Of a stretch of DNA of 64,000 nucleotides, positions 53,253 through 61,323 are shown one piece after another. Source of the DNA: Pseudomonas eucalypticola (lineage in GTDB: Bacteria > Pseudomonadota > Gammaproteobacteria > Pseudomonadales > Pseudomonadaceae). A program made the position numbers and the translations under genes. The notes beneath the pieces are model-generated. The model searched no databases. It had not been told where the DNA came from and saw only the letters and a program-made list of their open reading frames with translations. The DNA lies in assembly GCF_013374995.1 (NCBI RefSeq), contig NZ_CP056030.1, forward strand, positions 6,232,501 through 6,296,500, read 5' to 3'. How positions within the stretch are numbered: the stretch's first letter is position 1; each line of letters starts with the position of its first letter.

Positions 53253-53654
53253 ATGATTGAACTCGAACAAGAAGATCCTATTCCCCAAGGCGACCTGGCC
53301 TTGCAGATCACCGCTTTGCCGCGGGAGACCAACGGCTTTGGCGATATCTTCGGCGGCTGGCTGGTCGCGCAGATGGACCTGGCCGGTACAGCCATGGCCA
53401 GCAAGGTGGCCGGCGGCCGCGTGGCTACCGTGGCCATAGACCGCATGGCGTTCCTGGTACCGGTTGCCGTGGGCGCGCAGTTGTCGTTCTACACCCAGAC
53501 GCTGGAAATCGGCCGCAGCTCCATCCAGATGATGGTTGAAGTATGGAGCGATGATCCGCTGTCCAGCGAATGGCGCAAAGTGACCGAAGCGGTCTTCGTT
53601 TTCGTTGCCATCGACGGCAGCGGCCGCACCCGTTCCGTACCGCCCCGGCGCTGA
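53253..53654 (+). CDS. Acyl-CoA thioesterase, hotdog fold (YciA type)
   Basis: 133 aa. The hotdog core starts GDLALQITALPRETNGFGDIFGGWLVAQMDLAGTAMA; the NxFGDIFGGW pattern with the acidic residue two turns later is the YciA/BACH active site, and ATVAIDRMAFLVPVAVGAQL is the central strand pair. It hydrolyses acyl-CoA to free CoA. Short-to-medium chain preference is typical. It stands upstream of the mutarotase gene, 72 nt apart, possibly co-transcribed. Confidence 0.92.
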   Translation: MIELEQEDPIPQGDLALQITALPRETNGFGDIFGGWLVAQMDLAGTAMASKVAGGRVATVAIDRMAFLVPVAVGAQLSFYTQTLEIGRSSIQMMVEVWSDDPLSSEWRKVTEAVFVFVAIDGSGRTRSVPPRR

Positions 53655-53726
53655 CAGCCGGCAAACTTGGCGGCGTTTTCAGGGTCAACTGCAATATATC
53701 TATTGGATTGGAAGCGAGAACTGCGC

Positions 53727-54629
53727 ATGTCTACCCCCCAGGTCGAGTCGGTCAAACTGGATGAACTGAACTGCTGGCGCATTAGCCACAGCGGTGCCGA
53801 GCTGCTGGTAGCCCAGCAGGGTGCCCAGATCCTCAGCTACCAGCGCGCGGGCGAGAAACCGCTGATCTGGCTCAACGACCAGGCGGTGTTCAAGCATGGC
53901 AAGCCCGTACGCGCAGGTGTGCCGGTTTGCTGGCCATGGTTCGGCGTGTTCGCCCGCAACCCGCAGCCTGTGCAAGCCATGCTCACGTCGCCCGAGGGGG
54001 CCGGAAGCCACGGCCTGGTGCGGGCCATGGACTGGCAACTGCAGGCCATCGACAGTTCCACCGACGATAACCTGCGCATCGATTTCACCCTGCCTGAGGC
54101 CGAGGGAAAATTGCCTGGCTGGCCGCACAAAGTAGCGCTGAAACTGAGCATCATCCTCGGCGACCACCTGAGCGTGAGCCTTACCACCACCAACCTGGGT
54201 GACGACGACGTTGCCATCAGCCAGGCACTGCATAGCTATTTCGCCGTGAGCGATGTACGCGATGTGCATGTGGAGGGCGTGGCCGGGCTGGATTACATCG
54301 AGACCCTGGAAAACTGGGAAGTGCGCAAGCAGGCCAGCGAGCTGCGCTTTGCCGGGGAAACCGACCGCATCTACAAACAGGTCCCCGCGCAGCTGACCAT
54401 CGTCGACCCGGCCTGGAAACGCCGCGTGCGCCTGACCAGCAGTGGCGCCAATGCCGCGGTGATCTGGAACCCCTGGACCGACCGCGCCGCGCAACTCAGC
54501 GACATGGCCGACGATGGCTGGCAGCGCATGCTGTGCATCGAGACGGCCAACGTGATGGATGACATCGTGGTGCTGCTGCCGGGCGCCGAGCACACCTTGG
54601 GGGTGACCATCGTCAGCGAGCCGCTCTGA
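53727..54629 (+). CDS. D-hexose-6-phosphate mutarotase (YeaD-like)
   Basis: 300 aa from ATG 53727 (MSTPQVESVKLDELNCWRI); the open frame reaches 53667 without a site. Galactose-mutarotase-like fold: GAQILSYQRAGEKPLIWL, RAGVPVCWPWFG (catalytic region), the histidine in AGSHGLVR and in QALHSYFAVSD, and the acid near CIETANVMDD. It interconverts anomers of hexose 6-phosphates. A REP-like hairpin follows. Confidence 0.92.
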   Translation: MSTPQVESVKLDELNCWRISHSGAELLVAQQGAQILSYQRAGEKPLIWLNDQAVFKHGKPVRAGVPVCWPWFGVFARNPQPVQAMLTSPEGAGSHGLVRAMDWQLQAIDSSTDDNLRIDFTLPEAEGKLPGWPHKVALKLSIILGDHLSVSLTTTNLGDDDVAISQALHSYFAVSDVRDVHVEGVAGLDYIETLENWEVRKQASELRFAGETDRIYKQVPAQLTIVDPAWKRRVRLTSSGANAAVIWNPWTDRAAQLSDMADDGWQRMLCIETANVMDDIVVLLPGAEHTLGVTIVSEPL

Positions 54630-54644
54630 GCCGACAGCTTCTGT

Positions 54645-54671
54645 GTGGGACCGGGCTTTGCCCGGCCCCAC
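54645..54671. terminator. REP-like hairpin between convergent genes
   Basis: GTGGG (54645-54649) and CCGGGC (54651-54656) pair with GCCCGG (54660-54665) and CCCAC (54667-54671), with one A/C mismatch and a TTT loop. The shape TGTGGGANCGGGC...GCCCG resembles the Pseudomonas REP. It separates the convergent mutarotase and DUF3299 genes. Confidence 0.6.
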
Positions 54672-54691
54672 CACGTAAAGCCGCAGCAGCG

Positions 54692-55231
54692 TTACAAGTC
54701 AGATTCCACTACTACCCGCACCTTCGAGGCATCCATGGCGTAGGCAGCATCCGCCATGTCATTGCTGACCTTCTCGATCTTGAGCGTGCCAATCGCCCAT
54801 AGCGGTGTATAGATATCGTCCAGCTTCAACCCTTTGGGGTAGCGAATCAGGATCATCTGGTTCGGCGGCGGTGGCGGCACGTGGATGCACGCACCCGGGT
54901 ACGGCACCAGGAAGAAAGCGGTAGCGCGCCCTTTGGCGTCGGTTTCCAGCGGCACGGGGTAGCCACCGATACGGATGTCCTTGCCATTCATTTCAGGCAC
55001 GGTCTTGGTGGAATACATGACCGCCGGCAGGCCCTTGCTCTGCTTCAACCCGCCCTTGTGGGTAAAGTTGCCATCACCCTCGGGCGTGTTGTGGGTGATT
55101 TCCGGCATGGCTTCCAGCGCCTTCTGGTCCGACTTGGGCATCAAGGACAGCCAGTCGGTTTCCGGGAGCTTTTCGGCGGCATGAACGAGGCCGCTGCAGA
55201 CTAACAAGGTGGCAAGAAGAATACGGCGCAT
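54692..55231 (-). CDS. DUF3299 exported protein
   Basis: 179 aa from ATG 55231 (MRRILLATLLVCSGLVHAAE, signal peptide). The family core is DWLSLMPKSDQKALEAM, KDIRIGGYPVPLE and FFLVPYPGACIHVPPPPPNQMILI; the last block with GACIHVPPPPPNQ defines DUF3299. The single cysteine and histidine next to the proline run may bind metal. Function is unknown; related proteins occur beside ABC-type export genes in other bacteria. Here it stands alone. Confidence 0.88.
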   Translation of the reverse strand: MRRILLATLLVCSGLVHAAEKLPETDWLSLMPKSDQKALEAMPEITHNTPEGDGNFTHKGGLKQSKGLPAVMYSTKTVPEMNGKDIRIGGYPVPLETDAKGRATAFFLVPYPGACIHVPPPPPNQMILIRYPKGLKLDDIYTPLWAIGTLKIEKVSNDMADAAYAMDASKVRVVVESDL

Positions 55232-55266
55232 GAAGGGCCTCGACACAAATTGAGTCGGGCATTCTA

Positions 55267-55294
55267 GCCCTCTCTGCGCGCCAGCAGAGAGGGC
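55267..55294. terminator. 11-bp perfect hairpin
   Basis: GCCCTCTCTGC (55267-55277) pairs with GCAGAGAGGGC (55284-55294) around GCGCCA. It lies 14 nt past the stop of the GlsB-type gene on the minus strand, before the DUF3299 gene; no T-run. Confidence 0.6.
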
Positions 55295-55307
55295 CGTCGG
55301 GCGAATG

Positions 55308-55553
55308 TCAGTCTTTTTTGATCATGCCGTACAGCACCAGCAGCACGATGGCACCTACCAGTGCACCCAGGAAGCCAGCGGTTTGCCCAGCCTGGTAGAT
55401 GCCCAGCGCCTGGCCACCGTAGGTCGCGGCCAGCGAGCCGCCGATGCCCAGCAGGATAGTCATGATCCAGCCCATGCTGTCGTCGCCAGGCTTGAGGAAA
55501 CGTGCCAGCAAGCCAACGATCAGGCCGATGAAGATGGTACCGATAATACCCAT
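55308..55553 (-). CDS. GlsB/YeaQ/YmgE family small membrane protein
   Basis: 81 aa from ATG 55553 (MGIIGTIFIGLIVGLLARFLKPG). Three glycine-rich membrane helices (GIIGTIFIGLIVGLLARFL, MTILLGIGGSLAATYGGQALG, AGFLGALVGAIVLLVLYGMI) and the motif PGDDSMGWI define this transglycosylase-associated stress family. Members rise under osmotic or envelope stress. Function in detail unknown. Confidence 0.93.
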   Translation of the reverse strand: MGIIGTIFIGLIVGLLARFLKPGDDSMGWIMTILLGIGGSLAATYGGQALGIYQAGQTAGFLGALVGAIVLLVLYGMIKKD

Positions 55554-55644
55554 GTGAAACCCTCTGATTGACTGCATAAGCCAAAGCCTAGTCGTGCTTT
55601 GGCATCCTGCCATCAGAGGGCCTCACGGCCAGGATGGTTCCCTG

Positions 55645-56727
55645 TCAGGCACCGATGAGGGCTTCGACAGCCTTGATCTGCTGCTGCAGGGTCGCCATGT
55701 CGGCGCTGCGCAGCGTGGCATGGCCCACCTTGCGGCCTGCCTTGAATGCCTTGCCATAGTGATGCAGGTGGCAATCGGCAACCGAGATCACCTTGTCCAC
55801 CGGCGGCACTTCACCAATGAAGTTGAGCATGGCGCTTTCGCCCACCTTGGCGGTGGAACCCAGCGGCAGGCCGGCCACGGCGCGCAGGTGGTTCTCGAAC
55901 TGGCTGCACTCGGCGCCTTCGATGGTCCAGTGCCCGGAGTTGTGCACGCGCGGGGCGATCTCGTTGGCCTTGAGGCCGCCGTCCACTTCGAAGAACTCGA
56001 ACGCCAGCACACCCACGTAGTCCAGGTGCTCGAGCACGCGCGAGGCGTAGTCTTCGGCCAGGCCTTGCAGCGGGTGGTCGGTGCTGGCCACGGACAGGCG
56101 CAGGATGCCGGTTTCGTGGGTGTTGTGCACCAGCGGGTAGAAGCGCGTCTCGCCGTCGCGGGCACGCACGGCGATCAGGGATACTTCGCCGGTGAAGGGT
56201 ACGAAGCCTTCCAGCAGGCACGGCACGCTGCCCAACTCTGCGAACGTACCTTCGACGTCCGCCTGGGTGCGCAGCACCTTCTGGCCCTTGCCGTCGTAAC
56301 CCAGGGTGCGGGTCTTGAGCACGGCCGGCAGACCGATGCTGGCCACCGCCGCGTCCAGGTCGGCTTGCGACTGGATATCGGCGAACGTCGGGGTCGGCAC
56401 GCCCAGATCCTTGAACATGCTCTTCTCGAACCAGCGGTCCCGGGCAATGCGCAAGGCATTGGCGCTCGGGTACACCGGCACGAACTGCGACAGGAACGCC
56501 ACGGTCTCGGCCGGCACGCTTTCGAACTCGAAGGTCACCAGGTCGACTTCGTCGGCCAACTGGCGCAAGTGGTCCTGATCCCCATAGTCGGCACGCAAGT
56601 GCTCGCCCAGGGGCGCAGCACAGGCGTCGGGCGCAGGGTCCAGGAAAGCGAAATTCATACCCAGCGGGGTGCCCGCCAGCGCCAACATGCGGCCCAGCTG
56701 GCCGCCACCAATAACACCGATCTTCAT
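55645..56727 (-). CDS. purK: N5-carboxyaminoimidazole ribonucleotide synthase PurK
   Basis: 360 aa. ATP-grasp fold: MKIGVIGGGQLGRMLALAG (N-terminal signature), PAVLKTRTLGYDGKGQKVL (ATP-binding loop), EFFEVDGGLKANEIAPRVHNSGHWT (metal site). It makes N5-CAIR from AIR, bicarbonate and ATP in purine synthesis, and passes it to PurE. It starts 9 nt after the purE stop in the same transcript. Confidence 0.97.
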   Translation of the reverse strand: MKIGVIGGGQLGRMLALAGTPLGMNFAFLDPAPDACAAPLGEHLRADYGDQDHLRQLADEVDLVTFEFESVPAETVAFLSQFVPVYPSANALRIARDRWFEKSMFKDLGVPTPTFADIQSQADLDAAVASIGLPAVLKTRTLGYDGKGQKVLRTQADVEGTFAELGSVPCLLEGFVPFTGEVSLIAVRARDGETRFYPLVHNTHETGILRLSVASTDHPLQGLAEDYASRVLEHLDYVGVLAFEFFEVDGGLKANEIAPRVHNSGHWTIEGAECSQFENHLRAVAGLPLGSTAKVGESAMLNFIGEVPPVDKVISVADCHLHHYGKAFKAGRKVGHATLRSADMATLQQQIKAVEALIGA

Positions 56728-56736
56728 GAAAGAGCC

Positions 56737-57228
56737 TCAGGCCTGACGCGGGTCTGGATTGTCCAGCACGCTGTCTGTCTGTTCAGTGCGGAATTGCTTG
56801 AGCACGGCATGGAACTGCGGGTGCTTGGCGCCCAGGATGCTGGCCGACAGCAGCGCTGCGTTGATGGCGCCGGCCTTGCCGATGGCCAGGGTAGCCACCG
56901 GCACGCCGGCAGGCATCTGCACGATCGACAGCAACGAATCGACACCCGAGAGCATGGAGGACTGCACCGGCACGCCCAGCACCGGCAGGTGGGTCTTGGC
57001 CGCGCACATGCCTGGCAGGTGGGCAGCGCCACCGGCGCCGGCGATGATCACTTCGATTCCGCGGCTTTCCGCTTCCTCGGCGTACTGGAACAGCAGGTCG
57101 GGAGTACGGTGAGCGGATACCACCTTCACTTCGTACGGAATACCGAGCTTTTCCAGCATATCGGCGGTGTGGCTAAGGGTGGACCAATCGGACTTGGAGC
57201 CCATGATCACGCCAACCAGTGCACTCAT
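56737..57228 (-). CDS. purE: N5-carboxyaminoimidazole ribonucleotide mutase PurE
   Basis: 163 aa from ATG 57228 ([21 protein letters not shown]); a longer frame runs through the leader hairpin and is rejected. Class I PurE motifs: [14 protein letters not shown] and [12 protein letters not shown], with the active-site histidine in SAHR. It converts N5-CAIR to CAIR as an octamer. Its leader contains a terminator-like hairpin 38 nt before the start. Confidence 0.97.
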   Translation of the reverse strand: MSALVGVIMGSKSDWSTLSHTADMLEKLGIPYEVKVVSAHRTPDLLFQYAEEAESRGIEVIIAGAGGAAHLPGMCAAKTHLPVLGVPVQSSMLSGVDSLLSIVQMPAGVPVATLAIGKAGAINAALLSASILGAKHPQFHAVLKQFRTEQTDSVLDNPDPRQA

Positions 57229-57265
57229 CGTCGAGCCTCTTCTCTTGGGCGCCCGCAGGCGCGTC

Positions 57266-57306
57266 AAAAAACAACAAGCCACGCAGGAAAACCGGCGTGG
57301 CTTGTT
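57266..57306 (-). promoter_or_regulatory. Terminator hairpin in the purE leader (possible attenuator)
   Basis: AACAAGCCACGC (57273-57284) pairs perfectly with GCGTGGCTTGTT (57295-57306) around a 10-base loop, and the minus strand continues with GTTTTTTG. This is a complete intrinsic terminator. It lies downstream of a TATACT -10 (57346-57351) and upstream of the purE ATG, so it would stop purE transcripts unless read through. It could instead terminate lysR. Confidence 0.6.
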
Positions 57307-57345
57307 ATACGAATTATGGCCGGTAAAACCGACCGAAGGCCGCGC

Positions 57346-57351
57346 AGTATA
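57346..57351 (-). promoter_or_regulatory. -10 element of a probable purEK promoter
   Basis: TATACT on the minus strand, in GCGGTATACTGC. No good -35 at 17 nt was seen (TCTATT at ~18). Transcription would start ~110 nt before purE and include the hairpin at 57266-57306. Confidence 0.4.
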
Positions 57352-57483
57352 CCGCAAAGATCGTGGATAAATAGACCTTCTATCAGGCCTGGAAACCGCG
57401 TTTTTACTGACTTTCAAGTCAATCTCGGAAAGCCTGTGGCGTGCCTGGTACAGCGCGGCGCGCGGACGCGGCCAGGTCCCCTG

Positions 57484-58392
57484 CTACGACTGTGCGGCGG
57501 CGCTGCCTTCGAGCTTGCGCCACAACAGGCGTACGTTGGCCTTTCGTACCAGGGCACAGCGATACAGGCGAATCTCCAGCGGCACATGCCACTGCGACCC
57601 GCCGCATACCACCAGTTCCCCCCGCTTGAGCTCGGCAATGGCCGACAGGTGCGGCACCCACGCGATGCCCAGGCCCTGCAGCGCCATGCTCTTGAGACTG
57701 TCAGCCATCGCGGTTTCATACACCGTGGTGTAGCGCAGGTTGCGCTGGCGCAGCAACAGGTTCACCGAGCGGCCCAGGAACGCACCGGCGCTGTAGGCCA
57801 GCAATGGGAAGCTGATGTCGTGCTCCAGGTCGAACAATGGCTTGCCATCAGCCCCCACGGCGCATACCGGGATCATTTCAGTCTGGCCCAGGTGCAGGGA
57901 GGGGAAGATCTCGGCGTCCATCTGCAACGCCGCGTCCGGGTCATAGAACGCCAGCATCAGGTCGCAGCCGCCCTCGCGTAACAAATGCACGGCATCGCCC
58001 ACGTTGGTGGCCACCAGGCGTGTGGCTATGTTCAGGCCTTCATTGCGCAACTGCGCGATCCAGCTCGGAAAGAACCCCAGCGCCAATGAGTGGGCAGCGG
58101 CCACCTGCATGACCTCGCCTTGCCCACCTTCCAAGTGATGCAAATGACGCAACACTTCGCCCAATTGCTCCACCACCGTGCGGGCAGTCACCAGGAACAG
58201 TTGCCCGGCGGCGGTCAGCTCGATAGGCGTGCGCGAGCGGTTGACCAGTTGCAACCCCAACGCGGCCTCCAGGCTGCGGATCCTGCGGCTGAACGCCGGC
58301 TGGGTGACGAACCGGCGCTCGGCGGCCTGGGAGAAGCTGCGGGTGGCGGCCAGGGCGCTGAAATCCTCCAGCCATTTACTCTCAAGATTCAT
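57484..58392 (-). CDS. LysR-family transcriptional regulator
   Basis: 302 aa from ATG 58392 (MNLESKWLEDFSALAATRSFSQAAERRFVTQPAFSRRI), with GGAGGT upstream. The helix-turn-helix fills residues ~5-60 and the LysR substrate domain (MQVAAAHSLALGFFPSW ... GLGIAWVPHLSAIAELKRGELV) the rest. It is divergent from aspA and probably controls aspartase expression in response to an amino acid or dicarboxylate. Candidate site at 58448-58464. Confidence 0.93.
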   Translation of the reverse strand: MNLESKWLEDFSALAATRSFSQAAERRFVTQPAFSRRIRSLEAALGLQLVNRSRTPIELTAAGQLFLVTARTVVEQLGEVLRHLHHLEGGQGEVMQVAAAHSLALGFFPSWIAQLRNEGLNIATRLVATNVGDAVHLLREGGCDLMLAFYDPDAALQMDAEIFPSLHLGQTEMIPVCAVGADGKPLFDLEHDISFPLLAYSAGAFLGRSVNLLLRQRNLRYTTVYETAMADSLKSMALQGLGIAWVPHLSAIAELKRGELVVCGGSQWHVPLEIRLYRCALVRKANVRLLWRKLEGSAAAQS

Positions 58393-58447
58393 CAGCGACC
58401 TCCGGGGCGCCATACGTTGCGGACGACTCATGCGTCACATGACCCAT

Positions 58448-58464
58448 TATGCCGTTTCTGCATA
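58448..58464. promoter_or_regulatory. LysR-type box between lysR and aspA
   Basis: TATGC-N7-GCATA is a perfect dyad with the T-N11-A form of LysR-type sites. It lies in the divergent gap, 56 bp from the lysR start and 97 bp from aspA. Confidence 0.55.
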
Positions 58465-58560
58465 GGGCAGTGTGCAACAGCATTGGCCGACAATCGGTCA
58501 CAAGCCTAGCATTGGCAGCGTTCCGGCACATGCCGGGTCCACATTGAGATTATCTCTATC

Positions 58561-59985
58561 ATGTCCTCCGCTGCATCACCGCGCATCGAAAAAGACCTGC
58601 TTGGCGTTCTCGAAGTCCCCGCTGAAGCGTACTACGGCATCCAGACCCTGCGAGCGGTAACCAACTTCCGCCTCTCGGGCGTCCCGATCTCGCATTACCC
58701 CAAGCTGGTGGTGGGCCTGGCCATGGTCAAACAGGCCGCAGCCGACGCCAACCGCGAGCTGGGCCACCTCAGCGATGCCAAGCACGCCGCCATCAGCGAA
58801 GCCTGTGCACGGTTGATCCGCGGTGACTTCCACGAGCAGTTCGTGGTGGACATGATTCAAGGCGGCGCTGGCACTTCAACCAACATGAATGCCAACGAAG
58901 TCATCGCCAACATCGCGCTGGAGGCCATGGGCCACAGCAAGGGCGAATACCAGTACCTGCACCCCAACAACGACGTGAACATGGCGCAGTCGACCAACGA
59001 CGCCTACCCCACCGCGATCCGCCTGGGTCTGCTGTTGGGCCACGACGCCCTGTTGGCCAGCCTCGACAGCCTGATCCAGGCGTTCGCAGCCAAAGGCCAG
59101 GAGTTCTCTCACGTTCTGAAGATGGGCCGCACCCAGCTGCAGGACGCGGTACCGATGACCCTGGGCCAGGAATTCCACGCTTTCGCCACCACGCTCACCG
59201 AAGACCTCAACCGTCTGCGCAGCCTGGCACCAGAGCTGCTGACCGAAGTGAACCTGGGCGGTACCGCCATTGGTACCGGCATCAACGCCGACCCGCGCTA
59301 CCAGGCCCTGGCCGTGCAGCGCCTGGCCACCATCAGCGGCCAGCCGCTGGTGCCTGCCGCCGACCTGATCGAAGCCACCTCCGACATGGGCGCCTTCGTG
59401 CTGTTCTCCGGCATGCTCAAGCGTACCGCGGTCAAGCTGTCGAAGATCTGCAACGACCTGCGCCTGCTGTCCAGCGGCCCACGTACCGGCATCAACGAGA
59501 TCAACCTGCCGGCTCGCCAGCCAGGCAGCTCGATCATGCCAGGCAAGGTCAACCCGGTGATCCCGGAGGCCGTGAACATGTGCGCCTTCGAAATCATGGG
59601 CAACGACCTGGCGCTGACCATCGCCGCCGAAGGTGGCCAATTGCAGCTGAACGTGATGGAACCGCTGATCGCCTACAAGATTTTCGACTCGATCCGCCTG
59701 CTGCAACGCGCCATGGACATGCTGCGCGAGCACTGCATCGTCGGTATCACCGCCAACGAACAACGCTGCCGCGAGCTGGTCGAGCACTCCATCGGCCTGG
59801 TTACCGCGCTGAACCCCTACATCGGCTACGAGAACGCCACCCGTATCGCCCGCGTGGCCCTGGAAACCGGCCGCGGCGTACTGGAACTGGTGCGTGAGGA
59901 AGGCCTGCTGGATGAAGCCAGCCTGGAAGACATCCTGCGCCCCGAGAACATGATTGCTCCCCGCCTGGTGCCCCTGAAGGCCTGA
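58561..59985 (+). CDS. aspA: Aspartate ammonia-lyase AspA
   Basis: 474 aa. Fumarase/aspartase superfamily: the signature GSSIMPGKVNP is present (flexible catalytic loop with the base serine), with TSTNMNANEV and GRTQLQDAVPMTLGQEF as the other substrate-site blocks. It reversibly splits L-aspartate to fumarate and ammonia, feeding amino acid carbon into the TCA cycle. No clear ribosome site precedes the ATG; instead a palindrome GAGAT-T-ATCTC (58546-58556) lies there. A strong terminator follows. Confidence 0.96.
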   Translation: MSSAASPRIEKDLLGVLEVPAEAYYGIQTLRAVTNFRLSGVPISHYPKLVVGLAMVKQAAADANRELGHLSDAKHAAISEACARLIRGDFHEQFVVDMIQGGAGTSTNMNANEVIANIALEAMGHSKGEYQYLHPNNDVNMAQSTNDAYPTAIRLGLLLGHDALLASLDSLIQAFAAKGQEFSHVLKMGRTQLQDAVPMTLGQEFHAFATTLTEDLNRLRSLAPELLTEVNLGGTAIGTGINADPRYQALAVQRLATISGQPLVPAADLIEATSDMGAFVLFSGMLKRTAVKLSKICNDLRLLSSGPRTGINEINLPARQPGSSIMPGKVNPVIPEAVNMCAFEIMGNDLALTIAAEGGQLQLNVMEPLIAYKIFDSIRLLQRAMDMLREHCIVGITANEQRCRELVEHSIGLVTALNPYIGYENATRIARVALETGRGVLELVREEGLLDEASLEDILRPENMIAPRLVPLKA

Positions 59986-60048
59986 CCTTCGGCACCACGC
60001 CGCTACACCGCTCACCAGGTCGAGGGACTAGACACCTCTCACCTTTTG

Positions 60049-60084
60049 AGGGCCCCGGGCTTAGCCCCGCGGGCCCTTTTTTTT
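60049..60084 (+). terminator. Intrinsic terminator after aspA
   Basis: AGGGCCC (60049-60055) pairs with GGGCCCT (60071-60077), with inner GGGC/GCCC pairs, followed by eight T (60077-60084). It lies 63 nt after the aspA stop. Confidence 0.92.
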
Positions 60085-60153
60085 GCTTGGAATTTATGTC
60101 GGCCGCTCCCGAGCTTCGACCGGCAAGCGGTCAACTTATATATAGCCGTCGCC

Positions 60154-60414
60154 TGTTTCACCCTTAAAACAAACTGGCAAATAGCCGGTACTCCCGCCGT
60201 TACTGCAAAAAGCCCTCTTTTCTCGCAGTTACACAATGTGCGCACAGTGAATGTGCATATCCGTGCCACATAAGAAACTGTGTTTCACCTATAAAACGGT
60301 GAATAATTAACCATATCTTTATAACACTTTGATAATAAAGGAGATTAGAAATTAATTAGCGGAAGTTTGTGGATGGCATTGTTCATGCACTAAACAGCGT
60401 ATCACCTATAAAAC
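60154..60414 (+). repeat. Three copies of TGTTTCACCTATAAAAC upstream of the importer operon
   Basis: Copies lie at 60154-60170 (TGTTTCACCCTTAAAAC), 60281-60297 (TGTTTCACCTATAAAAC) and 60398-60414 (CGTATCACCTATAAAAC), spaced 127 and 117 bp (near 12 and 11 turns of the helix). All point the same way and the last is 20 bp before the first gene. They could be operators for an unlinked regulator. Confidence 0.6.
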
Positions 60415-60433
60415 AGACCAGAGACCTTCCCCA

Positions 60434-61285
60434 ATGGCTGTGAAAGAGATGTACGCAATCGCCCCCCAGTGGCAACAACCCGCGCCCCGGGAAGAACTGG
60501 AGCCGACCGAGATCGAGTTTCGCCAGGTCGGCAAAAGCTTCCCGGCCAAGGGCCAGGCAGACGCGCCGTTCGCCATCCGCCACGTCAATTTCAAGATCCG
60601 CCGTGGCGAGGTGGTGTCCATCATCGGCCCGTCCGGTTGCGGCAAGAGCACCATCCTCAACATGGGGTCGGGCCTGTACCGCCCCAGCGAAGGCGAGGTG
60701 TTCGTCGGCGGTGATGCGGTGACCGGCCCGGTGCGCAAGGTAGCGTTCATGTTGCAGAAGGACCTGCTGATGCCCTGGCGCAGCATCCGCCGCAATGTGG
60801 AGCTGGGCCTGGAAATTCAGGGCATGCCCGCCGCTCAGCGCAAGGTCATCGCCGAAGATCTGCTTAACCGCTGCCACCTGCAAGGTTTTGCCGACCACTA
60901 CCCCTTCCAGTTGTCTGGCGGCATGCGCCAGCGCGCGGCCTTGGCCCGCACCCTGGCCATCGACCCGCAGGTGCTGTTCCTCGACGAGCCATTCTCGGCC
61001 CTCGACGCGCAAACCAAGATGATCCTGCAGCAGGACCTGGCGCAGATGCTTTACCAGGAAAAGAAAACCGCGCTGTTCATCACTCACGACCTGGTGGAAG
61101 CCATCGCCATGTCCGACCGCCTGCTGGTGATGAGCGCTCGCCCCGGCACCATCGTCGAGGAAATCGTGGTGGACCTGCCCTTTCGCGAGAACCCGCTGGA
61201 GCGCCGCAAGCTGCCTGAGATCGGCCCACTGGCCGGGCGGCTGATGGAACTGCTGAAAGTCGGCGAAGACACCGAACTGCATTGA
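60434..61285 (+). CDS. ABC importer ATPase, NitT/TauT (SsuB/TauB) family
   Basis: 283 aa. Walker A is GPSGCGKST, the signature LSGGMRQRA, Walker B LFLDEPFSALD, and H-loop FITHDLVEAIAMSDRL. An alternative ATG at 60449 (MYAIAPQ) is possible as neither has a good ribosome site. It energises import of small anionic or aromatic compounds with the binding protein and permease that follow. The extra N-terminal ~25 residues (QWQQPAPREELEPTEIEF) are not part of the fold. First gene of the operon. Confidence 0.93.
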   Translation: MAVKEMYAIAPQWQQPAPREELEPTEIEFRQVGKSFPAKGQADAPFAIRHVNFKIRRGEVVSIIGPSGCGKSTILNMGSGLYRPSEGEVFVGGDAVTGPVRKVAFMLQKDLLMPWRSIRRNVELGLEIQGMPAAQRKVIAEDLLNRCHLQGFADHYPFQLSGGMRQRAALARTLAIDPQVLFLDEPFSALDAQTKMILQQDLAQMLYQEKKTALFITHDLVEAIAMSDRLLVMSARPGTIVEEIVVDLPFRENPLERRKLPEIGPLAGRLMELLKVGEDTELH

Positions 61286-61323
61286 TCACCGCCATACGGC
61301 CATCAACCGATTCAGGAGCACGC

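Larger units (their letters stand above)
59986..60433. other. AT-rich control region of the ABC importer operon
   Basis: After the aspA terminator the composition turns AT-rich (60100-60430, with runs such as TTTATAACACTTTGATAATAAAGG). Three copies of a 17-bp motif lie here (60154, 60281, 60398). Small frames on both strands at 60039-60273 lack ribosome sites and look random. No gene is supported. Confidence 0.6.

Noticed and set aside
60039..60273. Small open frames on both strands after aspA
   Set aside because: They span the aspA terminator and AT-rich control region, lack ribosome sites and resemble no family.
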